Below are positions 1 to 4,514 of a stretch of 7,737 nt of DNA, one piece after another. The notes beneath the pieces were generated by a model. The model worked only from the letters and a program-made list of their open reading frames with translations. It was not told the DNA's origin and did not search any database. The stretch is from assembly GCA_017553665.1 (NCBI GenBank), contig JAFZKM010000020.1, forward strand, positions 1 to 7,737, in the 5' to 3' direction. The DNA is from Lachnospiraceae bacterium (GTDB lineage Bacteria > Bacillota_A > Clostridia > Lachnospirales > Lachnospiraceae). Both the position numbers and the translations under genes were made by a program. Each line of letters begins with the position of its first letter. Position 1 is the stretch's first letter.

Positions 1-1060
1 ACAGATAGCTGTGGTCATAAGGGATCGCGAAGCTGATCCTTGAATCGGTCTCGGGCGTCTGATGCGGATCGATCTTTAAGATCGAAGATACGCCGTCGAT
101 ATCGATGTAAACGTTGGTATTGTCGCCGAGCAGCTCCGTAAGCTCTACGGTGCAGTCGACACCCACGCTGTTCGCGGGCTTTTCTCCGTTATAGAGCACC
201 GCGTGCTCCGGTCTGAAGCCGAAGGCGATCTCTTTGCCTTCAAGTTCTGCCGCAACAGCCTCCGACGTGAAGTCTGCGAGTCTGACTTTCGCATTGCCGA
301 GAGAGATATGTCCGCCGTTAACCGCGGATCTGATAAAGTTCATCGGGGGCTCGCCTATAAAGCCCGCAACGAACATATTGACCGGATTGAAGTACAGTTC
401 ATAAGGTGTGCCGGTCTGCTGGATATAGCCGTCCTTCATAACGACGATCCTGTCTGCCATCGTCATCGCCTCGGTCTGGTCATGCGTAACATAGATCGTG
501 GTCGCGCCGGTCTGGCGGTGGATCTGCGTGATCTCGGAGCGCATCGTAACACGCTGCTTCGCGTCCAGGTTCGAGAGCGGCTCGTCCATCAGGAAAATAC
601 CTACTTTTCTGATGATCGCGCGGCCTACGGCAACACGCTGGCGCTGTCCGCCCGAAAGTTCCCTGGGTTTGCGGTCGAGATATTCGGTAAGCCCGAGTAC
701 CTTCGCGGTAGCATACACCTTTTTCTCTATAACATCCTCGTCCACGCCCTGAAGCGTAAGGCCGAAGCTCATATTCTCGTAAACCGACATATGGGGATAA
801 AGCGCGTAGCTCTGGAATACCATCGCGACCTCGCGGTCGCGGGGACTCTTCTCGTTCACACGCTCGCCGTTGATCAGGAAATCTCCCTTGCTGATGTTCT
901 CGAGACCGGCGATCATGCGCAGGGTCGTCGATTTGCCGCAGCCCGAAGGTCCGACAAATACTATGAACTCGCCCTTTTCAATCTCAAGGTTGAAATCATG
1001 CACGGCATGGAAGCCGTTGGGATAGATCTTATTGATACCGGATAATGTAAGGTAAGCCAT
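1..1060 (-). CDS. ugpC: MalK/MsmK/UgpC-type sugar ABC transporter ATPase, second copy (3' end cut by window edge)
   Basis: This is the cytoplasmic ATPase that powers a CUT1-type carbohydrate importer. 353 residues are visible and the frame is still open at base 1. Relatives of about 360-380 residues suggest only a short tail is missing. All nucleotide-binding motifs are present: Walker A GPSGCGKST (37-45), Q-loop Q83, signature LSGGQ (135-139), Walker B IFLMDEP (155-161), D-loop SNLDA (163-167) and switch His193. The C-terminal part from about residue 245 is a MalK-like regulatory (TOBE/OB) domain with FGFRPEH (280-286) and ELTELLGDN (306-314). The ATG at 1060 is preceded by AGGAG (1071-1075, 10 bases away) and AAGGA (1065-1069, 4 bases away). 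The gap from protein D is 15 bases, so the two are co-transcribed. It is about 60% identical by hand count to the ATPase at 2261-3322 over the first 240 residues, and clearly diverged after that. The symbol is a family label; glycerol-phosphate transport is not implied. Confidence 0.95.
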   Translation of the reverse strand, partial: MAYLTLSGINKIYPNGFHAVHDFNLEIEKGEFIVFVGPSGCGKSTTLRMIAGLENISKGDFLINGERVNEKSPRDREVAMVFQSYALYPHMSVYENMSFGLTLQGVDEDVIEKKVYATAKVLGLTEYLDRKPRELSGGQRQRVAVGRAIIRKVGIFLMDEPLSNLDAKQRVTMRSEITQIHRQTGATTIYVTHDQTEAMTMADRIVVMKDGYIQQTGTPYELYFNPVNMFVAGFIGEPPMNFIRSAVNGGHISLGNAKVRLADFTSEAVAAELEGKEIAFGFRPEHAVLYNGEKPANSVGVDCTVELTELLGDNTNVYIDIDGVSSILKIDPHQTPETDSRISFAIPYDHSYL

Positions 1061-1075
1061 AAAGTCCTTGCTCCT

Positions 1076-1693
1076 TTATTTCTTTTTCCCCGAAGCGGTT
1101 GCCGCCGCGTCGCGGAAAATCCTTATCAGCAGATGTTTCATGCCGATAAACAGCAGGTCGAAGCCCAGCCAGAAGAGTCCGAACAGAACCGGCTCCACGG
1201 GAAGCGCGACCGTATCCTCGATGCCCTTTATATTGATGATCAGGACATTGATGATGTTATAGAGATATACAACGCACGCGAGCAGCACGAACGCGTACGG
1301 TATGTTCAGAAACAGCGACCAGAACTTCCGCACGGTGATCATCTTATACCGGTCATTCGCGCGTTCGGTCTTTTCGATGAAGGTCAGCATGTGGTTCGTG
1401 AGAAGGTCGGTCAGCACTCCCATCGCGGCGCCGAGCACAAAAAGCTGGTCGGTCGTATTCTCAAGCACCGTTCCGAGCCCGAAGTAGAAGAAAAAGCATA
1501 TCGCTCCGGGGAACCACCATTTTATCAGCAGGACCTTGACGATGTTCGGTATCGACCATCTCTTCCTGCCGCTGATCTTCTCGATCTCCTTGTCCGAGAC
1601 CTCCGGTGAATTCTGCTCGTTCGCGTTCACGAGCCTGTCCACCGCGTCGGTCTTCAGATCGTAATAATTCTTTTCCTTTTCGTTATCTGCCAT
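1076..1693 (-). CDS. Conserved-looking four-helix membrane protein of unknown function (protein D)
   Basis: This is a 205-residue integral membrane protein of unassigned function. It starts with a charged, probably cytosolic region of about 50 residues. Four hydrophobic segments follow, at roughly 53-75, 83-104, 126-153 and 163-190, and the tail is basic (GKKK). Striking features are a KWWFPGAICFFFYFG stretch in helix 1, the polar link FIEKTERANDR after helix 2, and an acidic residue inside helix 4 (GFDLLFIGMK). It has no EAA loop, so it is not a normal ABC permease, and at about 200 residues it is too small for one. It lies 26 bases after protein C and 15 bases before the second ATPase. The ATG at 1693 is the only sensible start because the next Met is residue 91, yet no good Shine-Dalgarno precedes it. 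From memory, similar proteins occur next to sugar ABC ATPase genes in Clostridia; I could not check this. A job linked to the transporter is inferred from context only. Confidence 0.85.
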   Translation of the reverse strand: MADNEKEKNYYDLKTDAVDRLVNANEQNSPEVSDKEIEKISGRKRWSIPNIVKVLLIKWWFPGAICFFFYFGLGTVLENTTDQLFVLGAAMGVLTDLLTNHMLTFIEKTERANDRYKMITVRKFWSLFLNIPYAFVLLACVVYLYNIINVLIINIKGIEDTVALPVEPVLFGLFWLGFDLLFIGMKHLLIRIFRDAAATASGKKK

Positions 1694-1703
1694 TTCGCAT
1701 TAC

Positions 1704-1717
1704 CGGGTTTTGACCCG
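1704..1717 (-). other. Small perfect hairpin between proteins C and D
   Basis: On the minus strand CGGGT and ACCCG form a 5-bp stem around the loop CAAA, starting three bases after the protein C stop. No T-run follows, so it is not a terminator. It occupies the place where protein D would normally have its ribosome binding site. The sequence between hairpin and start (GGTAATGCGAA) has no clear AGGAGG-like motif. It may tune translation or RNA stability, but a stem this short could also be chance. Confidence 0.4.
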
Positions 1718-1719
1718 TT

Positions 1720-2250
1720 TCATTCTTCGATCTCGATATTCTCAAGATTGCCGCTGTATTCAAGGTCTATTGAAGTCTTAACCTTCTTCAGGAGCCTTCC
1801 GTATACCGGGAGCAGCGCCACGAGCAAAGCTACCGCAGCAACCAGAACAGTGTGGACCGTAACCACCTTCAGAGCCTTCGGGATATAATCGGCCGTCTCA
1901 AGAACGCCCGCGAAATCCGCTCTTCCCATTGCCGCAATGATCCTGTTCCTGTAGACGATGTCACAGAACACAATGGCCGCGAACATCAGATACATGATGA
2001 CGAGCATCGAGACTCTCACCTTCTGTCTCTTAGGAAAAGCGTTCAGGAAGCATACGAACGACAATATCGAGAACAGCATGGTAACAAATCCGCAGAGTCC
2101 CATGTTGGAGCCCTGGATCTTCGCTGTGGTGTCCGAGATCTTCGTCAGGTTGAACGAATAGTATATAAACGCCAGCGCCAGTCCGACCAGCGCGATGTTC
2201 TGAGGGTTCCTCTTTAAGGAAACCATCGTTTTACGGAAAAACTCCTTCAT
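1720..2250 (-). CDS. Small four-helix membrane protein of unknown function (protein C)
   Basis: This 176-residue membrane protein has hydrophobic segments at about 18-34, 49-71, 79-98 and 128-150. The basic N-terminus (KEFFRKTMVSLKRN), the basic turn between helices 2 and 3 (FPKRQKVR) and the basic region after helix 4 (GRLLKKVK) put both ends inside by the positive-inside rule. Two loops then face out: about 15 residues after helix 1, and about 30 after helix 3. The C-terminal tail is acidic and ends NIEIEE. There is no EAA motif, catalytic motif or signal cleavage site. It starts 10 bases after the first ATPase, whose TAG stop lies in its ribosome binding site, so translation is probably coupled. 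The layout is the same as in proteins A and B. I do not recognise a named family; an accessory role with the ABC transporter is inferred from gene order. Confidence 0.87.
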   Translation of the reverse strand: MKEFFRKTMVSLKRNPQNIALVGLALAFIYYSFNLTKISDTTAKIQGSNMGLCGFVTMLFSILSFVCFLNAFPKRQKVRVSMLVIMYLMFAAIVFCDIVYRNRIIAAMGRADFAGVLETADYIPKALKVVTVHTVLVAAVALLVALLPVYGRLLKKVKTSIDLEYSGNLENIEIEE

Positions 2251-2257
2251 TCTCTTG

Positions 2258-2263
2258 CTCCTA
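2258..2263 (-). promoter_or_regulatory. Ribosome binding site of protein C overlapping the ATPase stop codon
   Basis: Read on the minus strand, TAGGAG contains the TAG stop of the first ATPase (2261-2263) and an AGGAG Shine-Dalgarno (2258-2262), seven bases before the ATG at 2250. A ribosome ending the ATPase therefore sits on the next start site, which favours coupled synthesis. Confidence 0.75.
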
Positions 2264-3322
2264 TCTCACGGCATTCGAAGTTTCTTTGTCAAAGAAATGC
2301 ACGCGGTCAAAGTCAACGAACACCTCGTCGCCCTCTTTGTAATCGCACCATTCACGGAACTTGCAGGTGATCCTGCTGCTTCCCGCCGTTCCGTGCACGA
2401 GAGTCGTCTGTCCGAGGTTCTCGTTAAGGCTTACGCTGACGCGTATTCCGGAATCGGCCCTTACGACATTCTCGGGACGTACGCCGAGCGTCATTTCCTT
2501 ATTCTCATAGTTCTTTAACAGTTCTTTCTGCTCCGCGTTCAGGGGATAACTGAAATCCCGCGAAACAAAGCTTCCGTTCTCTATCCTGCCCTCGAAGAAG
2601 TTCATCGGGGGAAGTCCGATAAAGCTCGCGACGAAAAGATTCGCCGGAGTATCGTAGAGCTCAAGCGGCGTTCCTATCTGCTGCACATGGCCCATCGACA
2701 TGCAGACGATCCTGTCGGCCAGTGTGAGCGCCTCGGTCTGGTCGTGTGTTACATAGAGCATCGTAGCCTTAAGTCTCTTGTGAAGCAGCAGTATCTCGCG
2801 TCTTGTTGCGCCTCTGAGCTTCGCGTCGAGGTTCGAGAGCGGCTCGTCAAAAAGGAATACCTTGGGAGTACGCACGATCGCGCGTCCCATCGCGACACGC
2901 TGTCTTTGTCCGCCCGAAAGCTGCGCGGGCTTTTTATTGAGCTGATCGGTAAGTCCGAGTATCTCAGCGGCGGCAAGCACCTTCTGATGGATCACGTTCT
3001 TGTTTTCCTTGCGAAGTACCAGCGAAAATGCCATGTTCTCGTAAACCGTCATATGCGCGTACAGCGCGTAATTCTGGAATACCATCGCGATATCGCGGTC
3101 CTTCGGAGGCATCGTCGTAATGTCCCTGTCATCGATCAGCAGCTTTCCCGCCGAAATATCCTCAAGTCCGGCCACCATGCGCAGAGTCGTCGATTTGCCG
3201 CAGCCCGAGGGGCCTACGAGCACTATCAGTTCTCCGTCCTTGACGTCCAGATTGAAATCGTATACTGCCTGTACCTTATTGTCATATATCTTTTCAAGAT
3301 GCTGCAGTTTTAAACTAGCCAT
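2261..3322 (-). CDS. ugpC: MalK/MsmK/UgpC-type sugar ABC transporter ATPase, first copy (complete)
   Basis: This complete 353-residue cytoplasmic ATPase would drive a CUT1-type sugar importer as a dimer. Walker A GPSGCGKST is at 37-45, the Q-loop at Q83, signature LSGGQ at 135-139, Walker B VFLFDEP at 155-161, D-loop SNLDA at 163-167 and the switch His at 193. The C-terminal regulatory domain (about 245-353) carries LGVRPEN (279-285) and ends HFFDKETSNAVR, typical of MalK relatives. All catalytic residues are intact. One small deviation is ALYAH (86-90), where the second copy here has ALYPH. The ATG at 3322 has GGAG (3331-3334) eight bases upstream. It follows protein B by 30 bases and precedes protein C by 10, so it belongs to the same transcript. 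Its regulatory domain differs clearly from that of the second copy. This suggests different partners or regulators, or a mixed dimer. The symbol is a family label only. Confidence 0.96.
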   Translation of the reverse strand: MASLKLQHLEKIYDNKVQAVYDFNLDVKDGELIVLVGPSGCGKSTTLRMVAGLEDISAGKLLIDDRDITTMPPKDRDIAMVFQNYALYAHMTVYENMAFSLVLRKENKNVIHQKVLAAAEILGLTDQLNKKPAQLSGGQRQRVAMGRAIVRTPKVFLFDEPLSNLDAKLRGATRREILLLHKRLKATMLYVTHDQTEALTLADRIVCMSMGHVQQIGTPLELYDTPANLFVASFIGLPPMNFFEGRIENGSFVSRDFSYPLNAEQKELLKNYENKEMTLGVRPENVVRADSGIRVSVSLNENLGQTTLVHGTAGSSRITCKFREWCDYKEGDEVFVDFDRVHFFDKETSNAVR

Positions 3323-3352
3323 TGCCGTCTCTCCATTGTTTGCGTTAATGCG

Positions 3353-3841
3353 TCAGCTGATACTCTTAGCTTCGAGCTCCTTTTGATAAGCTCTGAGCTC
3401 GCAGGTCTTTATGATGCCTATGACCCCGGCCAGGATCAGCAGCGATCCCGAAACCGCAAGAAAGATGATTATCCTCGTATGCTGCGCGGCTGACATCACT
3501 CTTGTCTCTCCTTCCGACAGAGTTACAACCGCTTCATATGCCCTTTTCGGGATGATCTGCGTACGGATGAACTGTATCGCGCCCACGATCACCAGCGTTA
3601 CCGAATAGCCCATATGATAGTTCTTTACTCCTTCGGAACAGAGGAATACCGTAAGCATGAACACGAGGTTGAATATGATCGAAACGCCGGTCAGCCAGGT
3701 GTAATAATAATTTCCTATATCGGTTCTATAAATACTGACAAAATAGAATACATTGAATAATATCGCAAGAAGAGCCAGCCCCGAAGAAGTCTTGTTCTTG
3801 GAATAACGAAGTCTGTCCTTGCGGATCTGTTTTTCGTCCAT
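3353..3841 (-). CDS. Small four-helix membrane protein of unknown function (protein B)
   Basis: This 162-residue membrane protein has predicted helices at about 20-38, 48-69, 77-97 and 123-144. The basic N-terminus (QIRKDRLRYSKNK) is probably cytosolic and so is the tail, which looks helical (CELRAYQKELEAK). An outward loop of about 25 residues between helices 3 and 4 includes LSEGETRVMSAAQHTR. It has no ABC permease EAA loop and no enzyme motif that I recognise. The ATG follows the TAA stop of protein A directly (TAAATG) with zero spacing. The nearest ribosome binding site-like sequence (AGGAA) lies inside the end of the protein A gene. Translation is therefore probably coupled, and the two products may be made in similar amounts and form a pair. 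The ATPase gene follows after 30 bases. Function is unknown. Confidence 0.87.
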   Translation of the reverse strand: MDEKQIRKDRLRYSKNKTSSGLALLAILFNVFYFVSIYRTDIGNYYYTWLTGVSIIFNLVFMLTVFLCSEGVKNYHMGYSVTLVIVGAIQFIRTQIIPKRAYEAVVTLSEGETRVMSAAQHTRIIIFLAVSGSLLILAGVIGIIKTCELRAYQKELEAKSIS

Positions 3842-4432
3842 TTAAGCCGCTTCCTTTCCTGCTTTGATGAGTGCCTTTTCCTGTTTTGTCACGATTATCT
3901 TCCAGATCAGATTCGCGGCAAGAAGTACCGCCGCGAGAATGACGAAGCCCAGCACGTAGTTGGCCGCGTCAAACCAGAATGTAGAGTCTGTGTAGTAGGT
4001 TTTTCTCCTTTCGGCAACGGTCTTGAGTTTTTCAAAATCCACGCCGGTAAGGTATTGAGTCTTATAAGCCATTATCTTTCCGCGGGCCCATATCGAAGCC
4101 GCGATATCGGCTACAGTGCAGAGCGCGATCGAAATGTAATTGCCGATGTAATAGCGCCTGCGGGTGTGGGTATTCATAATGAGATTGAATACGCCCAGAA
4201 GAATGAGTACGATGGTAACCTTTGTGAAAAGCCTGTTGAAGTCCTGCATATCGTAGAAGATCCTGGCTCCCGCCACACGGTCCTGCGAAGGATCGAGAGG
4301 CTCGGGCATCATGCTGTAAAGGCTGTCGTACAGATCGGTGAGCAGGCCCAGCGAATAGAAAAACGCCAGCGCGCCCGCGATCAGGACAACATAGCATATG
4401 ATCTTCTGGAATTTCATCTGTTTCTTATACAT
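3842..4432 (-). CDS. Small four-helix membrane protein of unknown function (protein A)
   Basis: This 196-residue membrane protein has hydrophobic segments at about 10-30, 71-88, 96-115 and 156-180. The ends and the turn between helices 2 and 3 (THTRRRYY) are basic and so probably cytosolic. The first outward loop is long (about 31-70) and includes MPEPLDPSQDRVAG. The second (about 116-155) is rich in Lys, Arg and Tyr and includes AERRKTYYTDSTFWFD. The start at 4432 has a strong GGAGG (4439-4443) six bases upstream. It is the first gene after the binding-protein gene, across an 82-base gap with a hairpin, and its stop abuts the start of protein B. The N-terminus has a hydrophobic helix but no lipobox or cleavage motif. 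I do not recognise a named family. The position points to an accessory subunit or regulator of the importer, an inference from context. Confidence 0.87.
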   Translation of the reverse strand: MYKKQMKFQKIICYVVLIAGALAFFYSLGLLTDLYDSLYSMMPEPLDPSQDRVAGARIFYDMQDFNRLFTKVTIVLILLGVFNLIMNTHTRRRYYIGNYISIALCTVADIAASIWARGKIMAYKTQYLTGVDFEKLKTVAERRKTYYTDSTFWFDAANYVLGFVILAAVLLAANLIWKIIVTKQEKALIKAGKEAA

Positions 4433-4438
4433 AGGATT

Positions 4439-4443
4439 CCTCC
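4439..4443 (-). promoter_or_regulatory. Ribosome binding site of protein A
   Basis: GGAGG on the minus strand lies six bases before the ATG at 4432. It restarts translation after the hairpin-bearing gap that follows the binding-protein gene. Confidence 0.75.
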
Positions 4444-4463
4444 AAAACAGCTTTTTACATAAC

Positions 4464-4493
4464 CGGGCAGGAGGGTTTGGCCCCTCCCACCCG
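4464..4493 (-). other. Strong 12-bp hairpin after the binding-protein gene
   Basis: On the minus strand, a 12-base arm (4482-4493, beginning CGGGTGGG) pairs with a second arm (4464-4475, ending TGCCCG) around a six-base loop, GCCAAA. Ten pairs are Watson-Crick and two are G-T wobbles. The hairpin begins 21 bases after the lipoprotein stop. The RNA beyond it reads GTTATGTAAAAAGC, without a U-run, so it is not a classic intrinsic terminator. Hairpins placed after binding-protein genes are known in other importer operons (for example malE) to protect the upstream RNA. They let the binding protein be made in excess over the membrane parts. That role here is an inference. A weak attenuator is the alternative. 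Confidence 0.65.
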
Positions 4494-4514
4494 AAATAGA
4501 TATTGCTTTAAGAA

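Noticed and set aside
203..1045. Long plus-strand open frame of 280 codons antisense to the second ATPase
   Set aside because: It mirrors the ATPase coding frame and has no credible domain. A similar antisense frame lies over the first ATPase at 2687-3313. The likeness of the two comes from the paralogous sense genes, not from real antisense proteins.
1076..4432. Proteins A-D as split or broken ABC permeases
   Set aside because: All four are intact frames with their own starts and a four-helix layout. None has an EAA-loop motif, and no frameshift joins them into a permease of about 300 residues.
4464..4493. Hairpin as an intrinsic terminator
   Set aside because: Neither strand has a T-run after the stem. 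The next gene follows with a good ribosome binding site and continues the same functional set.
4433..4514. Possible internal promoter upstream of protein A
   Set aside because: A/T-rich stretches such as TATCTA occur, but no -35-like TTGACA lies at a sensible distance, so no promoter is claimed.
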